The notes below the pieces were generated by a model. It had not been told where the DNA came from. It saw nothing but the letters and a program-made list of their open reading frames with translations, and ran no database searches. DNA of 64,000 bases from Macrophomina tecta (Eukaryota; Ascomycota; Dothideomycetes; Botryosphaeriales; Botryosphaeriaceae): contig JAKSGN010000036.1 in the NCBI GenBank assembly GCA_024180945.1, positions 992,001 to 1,056,000 on the forward strand. Reading direction: 5' to 3'. Positions 1-11,199 of the stretch are shown one piece after another. A program made the position numbers and the translations under genes. The first letter of the stretch is position 1; the number at the start of each line of letters is the position of its first letter.

Positions 1-2050
1 AACACGCCATCAACCTAAAACAAAAAGGTCGGAGGAGGGAAGGGATCGGAGGTATCGAGATAAGCAGGCGGGGAGGGGGAAGTTGGCTTCCGCCTTAAGG
101 CAGGGAACTTAAGATTTTAGCGGCGCGATGCGCTAATGCATGTACAAGTTGGAGCCGTCCCACGCCGCCGCTCCTCGCTAAGCGAAGCGTGATTGCCGAT
201 GTGGAGGAGGGTGGGGGAAGGGGCAGGCAGAGAGGGAGATCAACGTTGCTTTTTGGGCTGGATGTTGTCAGCGGCCTTCAAGTTACGATTGCTTCTCATC
301 AGCCCGCGCCGCGTCGGGGGATGACAAAAAGCTGAAACAAGTCACGTGAGGTTTTGGGTAGGTGGTTGTGATGGAGCAAGTGGTAAGGATTATGCATGTT
401 TCTATATATATGCATTAGCAGAAAGGTACGTATAGGGAGTCGCGTGCCCGATTGAGGCAGGAGGGCGGGCGCTTCGTGACAATCGTGACGAGAGGTGGTG
501 CGCGTCGCGCGGTGCGTACGTGGGCCTTTTCGGCGGCGCGGTGCCTTCGCGCATCGACTGCTGTTGCTATTTGTAGCGCAGATTTGAAGGGTTAGAGGTG
601 TGGGCGCTGCGCCGTCGGCCGATTGTAGCACGACGTGCGCAAGTTGGCATGCAGGATGTCGGTGCGAGCGCTTGCGTGCCTCAGGTTGGACCAGAAGGCC
701 GCTCGGACGGGCTGCAGAGCTCAGGCAAATATGGATGCGGCGAAGGTCATTGGCGACGGAGACTGGTGAACATAGGCAAGGGAGTGACTGAGGTGTCTCT
801 GCAGTCATGGCGTTGGTTTTGTCTTCGTGATATGTTCTGCGTGGTACACTAACGGCGTAGCCGCCGTTGTCGCGGCTTCTCGTTCGCTTTGGGCAGACTT
901 TTCTATTCTCCGAAGCTCGCGCTGGTGGTGTTGTGGGACTTGGTGCAAATGCCGACGATCCAGGGTCTGAAACGATGGTGGCGAGGCAGCTGGGCCAAGC
1001 GTGCGGCGACCAGAGGTTGTGAGGCTAATGCAGGTACATTTGCAACCTTCTTTGCATTCACGAGACCCGGGGCTGCTCAGCACTCTGTGGAGGTCCGGGT
1101 GTTGGCGGGCAGCCGCATGTGGTTCTGTGGCGACGGCCGGCGGGCTTCTGCTACAACAATGGGTGTTTGACGGGGCGGGGGGGCAGCGGGGTGTTCTGTC
1201 GACTCGGTGAAGAAACAAGTGGTGAGAGAGATCAAAAGTGGAGCGGTCGCGCAGTCGACGGGCTTCGAGCCACTTGCTGGCGGGCAGCGATGGTCAAGCA
1301 AAGCAAAGCTTCCCCGCCGGCGCAGACGTTGTCGCCGTTCTGCAGCGGATGATTGCCCGGGACATCGCGCACTCGCGCCCACGACCATTGGGCGACAGGC
1401 AGCGGGAGAGATTCCAGGCGGCGGGGCGGACACGTTCATCCCGGAGATCAGTTTCTGATAGAGCGGGCGACTGAGAGCCAAGGGAAGCCGCGACCGAGCG
1501 ACGGGCTGCAGCTGCCGCCAGCGCTAAGCTCGCGAGCCCAGGGGCCGGCAGCCAATCGCGCCCCCGCCAGTGCGCCCGCTTGACACCACTGCAAACCGCT
1601 GCCCATCACGCCTCGTGGTCGTGGACTTGCTCAATTGGAGAGCCCCGGCCAGCCCGCATCGCCCCAGCGCCTGTCGACTGCCTTTCATTGGCGCCCAGAG
1701 CCGTGAGTTTGCCCGGCACCGACAGCCCACCCGCCTGCGAGCCCGTTTCGCATCATCGTTTGGTCGACGCACTTAGTCCCGCAGCTGCGGTTTTGAAAAG
1801 CCCACGATGCCCCTGCTCTCGCTGCCTTCCTTTTCCTTTCCGTCCATTTTACCTTCTCACCTACTACGTTGCTAGTCCCGCCTTAGAGCTTCTTCGCCAC
1901 CCGGCCGAGGCGAGACGGTCCTTCCTTTCACCTCTTTTCTATTTTCATTCACGGCCTCGCTGCGCGGGCCCTGCTCTGCTTTATTGTTGTTGTCCTCGCA
2001 CCGCCTCTCCTTCCCTCCGGGCAATGTATCCTTAGGTCCTCCCACCGACC
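1..2050. other. Gene-free stretch and leader of the first gene
   Basis: I see no gene here. ORFs up to 169 codons exist on both strands, but they overlap each other, match no family I know and look like by-products of GC-rich sequence. A TATA-like run lies near 402-412. From about 1800 to 2030 the plus strand is strongly pyrimidine-rich, as fungal leaders often are, so this part is probably promoter and 5' leader of the gene at 2051. Confidence 0.5.
2024..2035 (+). promoter_or_regulatory. Minimal uORF (3 codons plus stop)
   Basis: ATG TAT CCT TAG lies 15 nt upstream of the main ATG at 2051, inside the pyrimidine-rich leader. If the leader covers it, scanning ribosomes would meet it just before the main start. 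Seen directly; a regulatory effect is inference. Confidence 0.4.
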
Positions 2051-3967
2051 ATGGGAGCCAATCAATCTGTCGAGGCTGATGGCAATTCTGGATGGCTGGC
2101 CTCATCCCCCTTCGCCGGGTGCTGCGCGCCCGGCAATCGTTCAGACGAAGAGGTTGATCCTTTTCAAACTAATACCGGTGCGTCTGCCCGTCGTCCGCCT
2201 TGAAGACGTTGCGACTGACTCCCAGCAGGAAACGGACGGAGAAGGAGCATAACAAATGAGCAGCCGCGGTCACTCCGCCCGCTCCTGCTCGACTCCGCGC
2301 GCCAGCTACCACGGCCATCCACAGGCCAGTCAATGAGGCAATGGGTGGGCACGCGCCAGGTCGAGTCGCGCACTCCCGGCTATCCGCACCTGAGCATGCG
2401 CGCAAACAGATCGAAGAACAGTCGCCCGGTGATATCAGCGCCCACCGACTTCCGCCATCTCGACGGCAGTGGCACTGCACTTCCCCAATCCGCTGCTATT
2501 TCGAGGCCGGCAGGTCGCCCCGCTCAGATTAGCACCCAGCCAGCCCCTACGTTGCGCAGGAAACCCAACTTCCGTCCGCTGCAACTGTCCATTTACCTTC
2601 CCGACAACCAGCTCTCCCCTCTGCCCGACTTTACCAGAAACAGCTGGGACAAGAAACCGGACAGGCTGGCATACCCAGGGCAGGCACATGTGAGGAACAG
2701 GGCAGACTCGATGTGCTCTGAGGCCCCGTTCCGCATCCCAAGGAAACCGATTCCGTCGTATGTTGATGACTGGTTTGGCGAGGATGGTGCCGATGCCAGG
2801 ACCATCGACATCCCGCTCCGCCCGGCCGTCAAGAGGTCCAGTACGATGCCCATGCTTGAAAGGCCCAGGACCATCACCGCCGATCTCTGCACCCGCGATC
2901 GCGAAACTGCATCGCCCGTGCCAATCTCAGGACCGTCATCTCCGCGTATGCGCTCCAACACAGAGCCTCTCAACCCCTCTCGCAGCCTCCGTAAACGTCC
3001 GTCGTACAGGTCGCCGCGCGACAGCGTTGAAGACGCCATTAATGAGCTCAACTTGATCGTCGAAGAGCGCCGTGCAAAGAAGTCCGCGTCGAACTCGCCC
3101 AAGCAACACCATGTGCCCGCCCTTGCGCCTAACTTCAAGATGCACGTGCGCTCAGAGACGCTCTCCGACATTGGATCCGCACTTTCTGTTCCGTTCACTT
3201 CCAAGCCCCTTCCTTCTATTCCACCTTCTCCCGTAGCGGAAATGGACAGAGATTCGGCCTACGATTCTCCCGCTATTCGTTCCGTGAGCAACTCTCAGAC
3301 CGATCTCTTGACGCGTTTCCCCACTCCGCCTGAACAAACGAGCCGCAACAACTCCAAAGGCCGTCTCGTGGACTTCATGCGGCGCCGCAGGAACAACAGC
3401 TCCCTGGACTCGTCGGAAACCTTGACTTCTTCCAAATTCAGTCATACTCGTACCGCAACCGACGACACCTTGAACTCTTTTGCCTCTTCCGTCATTGTAA
3501 CTTCCGACAGCCCCTTCTATCATGGTCCTTCCCCTTTGGCCCTTCACTCTACTTCCAGGTTTGATACCTCGCCATCTATCGGCTCCACCGCTGCGAATTG
3601 TCCCACCAACTCCACGGTCTCCACTCCTGCAACTATCTCCACGTATCATGACGACGGCGAAGTAGAGGAAGAAGACGAGGAGAACTCGGACGCGCGGAGC
3701 TCTACTCCGGACACCACCGTGTCCACCCCGGTCGCACTGCTGCCCGCAGGCGTTAGCCCACGTAACCTTAGTGTGCCAAGCTTTGGTGTTGCATTGGAGC
3801 GTCGTGAGCGGCAGGGGAAGAGCTGGAGTGCAGTGGTAGAAGAAATGGACGACAAAAGGGTCGAAAGTGGGGAGTTCTTGACATTTGAATCCGCTTATGT
3901 CGAGTCCGATGACGAAGAAGAACATCGTGGCCGATCCAGGTACAGCGCCGTTGGTGTTGCCTTTTAA
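2051..3967 (+). CDS. Ser/Pro-rich protein with N-myristoylation signal, unknown function
   Basis: Two exons, 2051-2177 and 2229-3967, give 621 residues. The intron (2178-2228, 51 nt, GTGCGT...CAG) is a multiple of three but holds an in-frame TGA, so retention would truncate the protein. The product starts MGANQSVEADG, a textbook N-myristoylation context, and a Cys-Cys pair about 25 residues in could be palmitoylated; both suggest membrane anchoring. The rest is low complexity, rich in Ser, Pro, Thr and Arg, with an acidic Glu/Asp run near the C-terminus. I see no catalytic domain or membrane segment. The ATG at 2051 is preferred over the internal Met at 2333 because it restores this N-terminus through a consensus intron. 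I do not recognise the family; a membrane-tethered scaffold or signalling protein is a guess. Confidence 0.75.
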
Positions 3968-6900
3968 ATGTCACTACGACCACGTTTCCTCATATTTCAG
4001 GGCGCCTTTTTTCTTTTTTTTTTTGGAAGAGATGTCTCTTCAGGCTTTAATGTGTTCTCTTGTCTTTTGGTGCTATCGGTCTCATCGACTGTATAGTTTC
4101 GTTTCGTTTGACGTTTGATGGGTTTTATTTATTTCCTCCCACAAACGATAAAAAGAAAATTGTCTCTCTGAAAACTGGGTTTTCTTTGGGAGTATGGAAT
4201 TGGTTCGGTTGGATTCGCACATGCGTACAGAGACGGCCTGGGACGAACGGGTCACGGTTTCAATGGTTGGATGACTACAGTTCGATTTTTCTCCCTATTC
4301 ATCTTTTTACTATCACCGACGTTTTTTTCCTTTCTACGATTTCACCAGACTTCGGATGAAGGTCTGAAGGGTCCATCCTTGATCAGGATCGGATTTCGCA
4401 ATCTGTTTTGTTGATGGATAGTCCTCCTACCCCCTTTCTCCAAAGGATTTGATTCCCATGTACAATGTAGATAGCTCAGTTATTCACTGCCCACATACTC
4501 CCCCGCCTTTACCTACTTATCTATCCACCTAAATCATTCACCTATAGTCTACAGACACTCTAAATTAATAATTATAACCCCTCCCGTCACTTAATCTCAT
4601 CTGACATGCTTTGATTTGCCACGGTGCTCCTTCTTCACCGAAAGTCATTACCATCCTTCCCTCACTAAGAATCCCTCTTACTCCCTACGTTTCTGAAAAG
4701 CCCAGGCCGGTGACCCAACACCAACCACTCTCTTGTCTCTGCCTAAGGTACCCATTCGGTTCCTACCCCTCAGTTGCAACACATGTTACTGTTGTTCTTC
4801 TTGTTCTTCCTCTTCTTCCCGAAATCCCACGGGCCGTGCCCCTCCCGCCAACCGTTTCGGAGCCATCCTCCTTGGTCAGGAAAGAGAACTGCAACATTCT
4901 AGTTAAGGTCGCCTCAAATCAATGGCTGCGACGGCGTCCCCACAATCTCAAAACATCGTTGACGTTCGGATGGCGGCGGTTCCGGAGAGGTGCGGGGCAC
5001 GGTTCGGATGGAGGGAGGGAGCGGAGTGTGGGAGAATTTTCTTTGTGGGTTCGGCTGCGTTGCGACGTTTGTTGCGTCGGCGGGCGTTTTGGGTTGGGAG
5101 GGGCTGTCTGTGTGTATGTAGGTGGATGTGTGTTTTGATGCTTGGCGATTAGGGGCAAAGGAAAGCATCGTCACTGTGTGCCAATGAACGGAACAATTTT
5201 TGGGTGCGGGAGGTGGGGGGATGGCGGTTGGTCTGGGGATGGGATGGGCGGGCCGAGGATGCGGGAGTTGGGTGGTGATACTCATCGATGTTTGGGCGAA
5301 CTTTTTTTCTGTGGTGGGTTTCACATCCCCTCGTTCCTTCCTCGGTTGCTCTTCGAGCAACGCATGGTTGATAGGAAGTCGGACTTGTGCGGGTTATTTC
5401 ACCGAGTGCGTTGATGGCGTCTTGGCACGTGGACTGGTGTTTCCTTCTTGATGGTTAGGGTCCTTCTTCTCGGTAGCGGACGAGCTCGTCTCCATTGCTC
5501 TTCATGATTTGGGCTCATGAATGGTGGCTAAGTCGTTGTACAGCAACACCAATCGTCGCGGGAGAAATTAATTTAGGTAAGGAGACTATTGAGCGCCGTG
5601 TGCGGCATGTGAAGATCAGGGAAGAGGAGATGCGTCATTCTGAGGAAATTTTCAGTTGGATCAAAGACAGAACTCCACAGGAAGGTCTCATGTACGTATT
5701 GAACAGCTTGAGGAGAGGGGGAATCCGGTCGCGGTAAGGGATACGTGCTTGAGCGGTTGCCAGAGTCATTAGTTTTGCCACTTTTCAGGTTTTTCTAAAC
5801 TCAACAATAACCCACGCAGCGATTTTCTGTTAGTAGCATTCGCTTTGGTATGGATTCTTTCTCCGGCAGTAGTATGGGCGAAGAAGAGCGTTTTGGCGCC
5901 AGAGCAATGTTGAGTGTAGTTGTGCGCTTGTGAAGCACAGGTACCAATGTGTTTTTTCACACGTGAGCGCAAGTCAAAAAACGCGGAGAAGGTTCAAAAT
6001 AGATACTCAGTCCTCCTTCGTATTTTTACTACCTTCTTAAGATGACAGGACTGAGCCCGTGAGCGGCGTTCGAGAATGCACCTAAAAGGGAAATATGAGG
6101 TAAAGGAGTCTGCGGGCACCGGCTCAGCGCCAGCTATTAAGGACTGGCAACCTAGGATTATTCGTACAAGCACTACCCCATGCAGGTATTCCTATAGTCT
6201 CATTGGAGTTCGTACCGTCGGATTTTCCCCGCTTATCATCAGCAAATTCCCGCGTCATCGTACCACTGTTCTATTGGGATGTAAGCAAGGTCTTCCAAGT
6301 GAGAGATTTGTAGTGGAAATGAATTTCTGACACAGCTCACGAGGCTGACGCTTGCGTGGCGGAGCTTAATCGACATTAGCATCTTTCCGTGATCTGCGTT
6401 GCTGCAGACCTGCAGCGACGCTGATGTCAGCTCCGCGGAACTCCTCCATCTTCATTGACTTCGCGCCCCAAGAGCAGAAACCATCAAACCAGCTCCGCCT
6501 CTTTGCCATCTAATTGCTCAGCCTTCGTGCTTATAAGCTGAATCAGCATGAGGGGCAAATTCTGTTGTCAAGATCCTCGGTCCTGCTATGGCTGCACGCG
6601 GCGGGGAATTAGGTGTAGACTCAGAGGCTCGTGCGTGAAGGAATGACGAGAGCAACTACCGCCAGAAGAAGGAGCGGATTGATGCTGTGCACGACGTATC
6701 GTGCTTTGGAGTTGCTCTATACTCTGTAGGAGGCTGCCGAGGAGGGCTGTGGACACACCGGCGTTTGTAGATCTCGTAGCCCTGCTAGACAGAGGAAGCG
6801 AATTGCCATCATCAACGCACCGTAGGATTACCACACCGTTTGTGATAGTCGATGACACCGTTGAGCTACCAGTGGGCATCTGCAGGTCAGGTAAGAGGTT

Positions 6901-7432
6901 ACGAACGGCGTACAGTTGCTACTACAAGTGACGGGCAACCAAACTCGGGACTGCTGAGTCCTGAGCAATCAAGCTCGTGACAGTTGTGACCTCATAGATG
7001 ACATTCAATACACTCATGTGCTTCTTAGATCATACGCTATCGATTGCAAACATAAGTTTTAGTTACAAAGACCAGGAATATATCACAGCACTTGAAGTAA
7101 CCACTTTTGTTTATTCCATGCGCATGAATGTTCATAAAATTCACTATTAGATCAAACGAAAACGTGTTTCCGGAGCCTAAATCCCCGGTAAAACAGAGGA
7201 AGGATACATTCAGTCCTGCTGCCTATGTTAAATCTATCGGTGTCACAACTTGGACAAGGGACGACAATACTAAATCTTTCTTCATTTGCAAAGGGAGCGG
7301 AGCATGAGTTAAGGCGGTTGGCAGCGTCTGTTTTAGAGAATACTGGAACGATGGTATCGCTATCATAGCAAAAGCTGCACTCAACTCCCCCTCTCCCAAT
7401 CGAGGATACGTGGGTAGGAAGAACAGCTTAGG

Positions 7433-7450
7433 AAAAAAAAAAAAAAAAAA
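7433..7450. repeat. A18 homopolymer
   Basis: Eighteen A in a row in the gene-free stretch. No retroposon body is recognisable beside it. Confidence 0.85.
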
Positions 7451-9020
7451 GCACGACGGGGACAAACGAACTTCCCAATAACACCGCCATACAAAGTACT
7501 GGGAAACTGCAACAGACAGCGCCTTGGGACAAGGCGGGATAGCCGACATAATTAGCAGAAGAGTCGTGGAAGGGACAGGAGTGCTCCACCAGCCGAAGAT
7601 CAGTCCATTATCTTCATGTCACGGGCCGGCAAGAAATTGGAGCTGAAGATTATTCATCAACCGCAAGAACGGCTAACGATGAAGATGGATGCCGGCCGAG
7701 GGTACACTAATACCAAGAAGCGCGTTGAGGACCCCGAAATAATGCGGAGGGCAGCAAATTCGGTGGTGGCAAGGATTCGGTGGAAGCCTGACGGCAGATG
7801 AGATTTCTCGGTTTCTCTTCTCCTACTCAGACTGAGCCTCGCAAGAGACGTGAATTACAAACACTGCGCAAGGCATCCCATCGGAAGCGCGGAGTGGCTG
7901 GACAGAAAAGCAAAGTACAAGGAAGGACAGAGAAGTCAAAAGTCGGACGATCCTGCAGATCGACATCTCCCTGCGACCGCTCAGAGTCCGTAAGCCAACC
8001 TCAGCTTGTCAGCCGCAAACCATCGGTCCGGCAACCGCCGGCCGCACGGTCCGCGGGGAAAGCTGGAACCAACTGCCGCGATTGAGGGCAGTGACCGCAC
8101 TCCCAACTTCTTGTCTTCTTCTTGTTTCTTATCGCGTGAAGGGGTGGCCGGTCATCCAAGAGGACGGCATTGTTTGCTCGAAACCGGGCAGAATCCTGTC
8201 CCACGGCGGCAGCGGGCCGACGCGACCGGTGCGGGTACCATGCAGCCTTGACCGTGGAGTTTTGCCCTTGGACCGAGTGGCTGCTAGACCGGTCGAAGGG
8301 ACCAAGGGTGTGATCAGGGCAACAGCGAGCAAAGGTCACGCAGAACAAGCGAGGCGCTGAGGTGAAGAGGGAGAGGGATTTCCTTGCGTGGCCACGCAAA
8401 CGGAGGCCACTGGTGGCGTTTCGGCATCGGGTGGCCAACTGATTGACGATTATTCGCTCGAGCATTATCCAACGATTCCTCACCTCACTTGGGCATTCAA
8501 ATCAAGGACGCTCGCCTCATTGGGTAGCATCTGCTTGTCAGTGGCCAGTAGCTGGGTTGGGTCGTTGTGAGGCTACCGACACTGTCTGCGTGTATGTCCG
8601 CCGCAATTGAGGCCGTTGATTGAACAAAGACAGAAATTGGAAATGCCCCTGGAAGGCATACTTTCAAAATGGAGCATGTTGGTGGATATACTGTCACACA
8701 TCAGCCTTCAGCGGAAAGAAAATTCAATAAATGGCCGTGCAACGGCATCCAGGTAAGCGCTCTACATGCGCTCAGCTGCGGGCGGCATTGCATTAAGTTG
8801 CCACAGCTGTCAGCACTTGTTTGGCGGGACAAATAAAGTCAAATGCAGCTCCAAGGTTCGTGGGATTTCGTTGGACCGATAGATCGCCCCTTTCTTCGGG
8901 CAGCAATTTCAACAGGACGCTGTTGGAAGTACGGCCGCCGCGATGCATGACCGCTGCATGCGCAAATACGACGGTACCAAGTCGCTATTCCGCTGCAGCT
9001 CAATGAGTAGTAGATATTGC

Positions 9021-9045
9021 GGTCCCCGTAAGCCGTAAGGGGACC
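9021..9045. repeat. Short perfect hairpin
   Basis: GGTCCCC, an 11-nt loop, then GGGGACC; flanking C and G extend the stem by one pair. It lies in gene-free DNA with no U-tract, so it is not an obvious terminator. Confidence 0.6.
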
Positions 9046-11177
9046 GTTGCGACCTACCCAAACGAGGCAGGCTGGGCCCCGAGGAGCGTGGCTCGGCCAG
9101 ATCAATGCACAAGAGCAGTGGAAATTGGTCGTGCGACAGTGGCCGAGGGAATGGGGGCGCTGGCCGCTTCCCCATGGCGCCTGGGCAAGGCGAGAGGTGA
9201 TTGGGTAATCGAGGCCTGGCCGGGCCATTTGTGCGTGCTGCTGCGTCCTGCGGACCGTCTGGCGTTTGCGGACGCAAGAAAAAGATGGGCCGATGCGAAG
9301 ATCGCGATTCATGTCGGCCCGCGCATCTCCCGCCAGCGTGTTTAAACCAGCAGCCAACCCCGGCTCGTCGCTCCCTTTTACATGCGTCAGTGGCAGCGTG
9401 TAGGAAGTACTTCCGGCAAACCCATTTTCTGTCAAGATCCAACTAGTCCCTAGGGCTCCCTGCTTGACGTTCCGCACCCAGACCCGGCCTCGTAAACGGC
9501 GAGGCTAACTGCTTTGGACTTACCGGTCAGCCGCTCAACGGCTGTGACGTGCAACGGGGAAAGGACGACGACGAAGCCGTGCAAGCTCGCCGTGGCCCAA
9601 GCGTGCCTCCATCTTTCACTACAGGCTAACGGCCGGCTCCCGCCTGCGGCAGATACGCACGTACTCAAAAGTAGCTGCTAGCTGGTCTTGGTATTCTCGG
9701 TAGCCGTCCCCGGGAGCCCTAAATCGTCGAGCGTAACCGTTAGGAGTCCTGCGGCTTTGCTGATTGCCTTACGGAGTTCCGGGCGTCGAGGGGGCGATTT
9801 TCTGCCCTCGTATTGCGCCGGAGGGCCCGGCTGCCCTCGGACGCGCGTCAAGAGCAAAGCGATCGGACTGTATTGGCGGGCCGGAGCTGCTGGGAGCCGG
9901 CCCTTCGTCCTGACGCTCGACGCGAGGCACCCGACAGCAACGCGCTTGAGGCAGTGCTGCGCCACACCACTGGCGGGGATTTTTATTTTGGACACCATGA
10001 CACACATACCCAGCGCCGTCGGGCCATCCTCGGGTCGCGAGCACACCAGGAGACGTCGATGACGCACGCCCAAAGCAGATGACCGAGGCTGCAGCGCTTT
10101 GAAAGGGGCGCCGCAGGCGTTGCCTCGAGGCCGCCGCCCCTCGGAGCGCCCAGCTCACCGGGCCCCGTGGAGCGCGTGTGTTGTTTTCAACCTGCGACCG
10201 CCAGACCTTACGGCGGGCGGGCACAGATCCCTGCTGCACGATCCTCGGCCACGGCACTTTTGGTCCTGGAGAGGGCGAGCAACAAGCGATCACCGAGCAT
10301 CGACGAACGTGCTTGCAGGCGGGCGGCTGACTCATCGGCACTCGGAACCTGGCCGTTGGAAAGGCATCCTTGCATCACTTCAGATGGAGGACAGCATGAC
10401 CAGCGCCCGGCGCGAACCGACAACCAGGTCCAAAGGGGCGGTTCCACAGAGCAAGCGCGCAGCTGCTGTCGTGAAGGGTGCGGTGCACCCGGAGGTAACC
10501 GGGACGCTCGCATTCCAGCCGTGAGCAGCCGTGAGCAGAGCTTCGTCGTCGCCCCGGCTGTTGGATCTGCTGGAATGTCAATATGCAGACGGCCAAACCG
10601 GGTATCTGGTAATTTCCCATGCAGAGGCAGAGAACCCAGCCGATCCAAGGCCGGCGGGCTCTGGGGTTGCGAGGAGCATACTCGAAACGCACGAAAGGGG
10701 CCCGGGTGGTGGTCAGCAGCGAGCGCGGGCAGCGTGGAGCTCGAGGTTACAGCAGCGCGAGAGGTGTGCGCCAAGGGAGAAGAAAGCGACGTCGACGCCT
10801 TGGCCCAGGCCGGGGCTCGCGAAACCCGGGCACAGCAGCGGCAGCCCAGGAATTCGCGAGTTTGGAGGGCTTGCCATGAAGCCGGAGCCCGGCAACGCGA
10901 AAAAGAAGCATGCGAGGGGAGCGGCGATCGAGCGGGCGTCAAGTCTGCATGTCTCCCTTCTGGGAAGTCTGACGGCGCAGCAATGGGCGGACAGAGCATC
11001 TGAACTCTGCGATATGCATCCTGGGGCGCGCAAGGAAGGGAGCGGAGCTTCAACATCGCCAGCCGACCATCACTTGCCTGATACGACCGGGCGGGTTTGA
11101 TCGACGCGCGCAGCAAAAGCAGCACAGCGCGGCGCAGAACAGAGCAGCGGGCGCGCAGCTGACAAAGAAGAGCGGTC

Positions 11178-11199
11178 GAGAGAGAGAGAGAGAGAGAGA
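11178..11199. repeat. (GA)11 microsatellite
   Basis: An uninterrupted GA run in the GC-rich part of the desert. GA/CT tracts often mark fungal promoters, but no gene follows within 2 kb. Confidence 0.85.

Noticed and set aside
5495..5737. 80-codon charged ORF as a transcription-factor fragment
   Set aside because: A vague resemblance to C-terminal segments of fungal zinc-cluster proteins only; no Cys6 motif or splice partner found.
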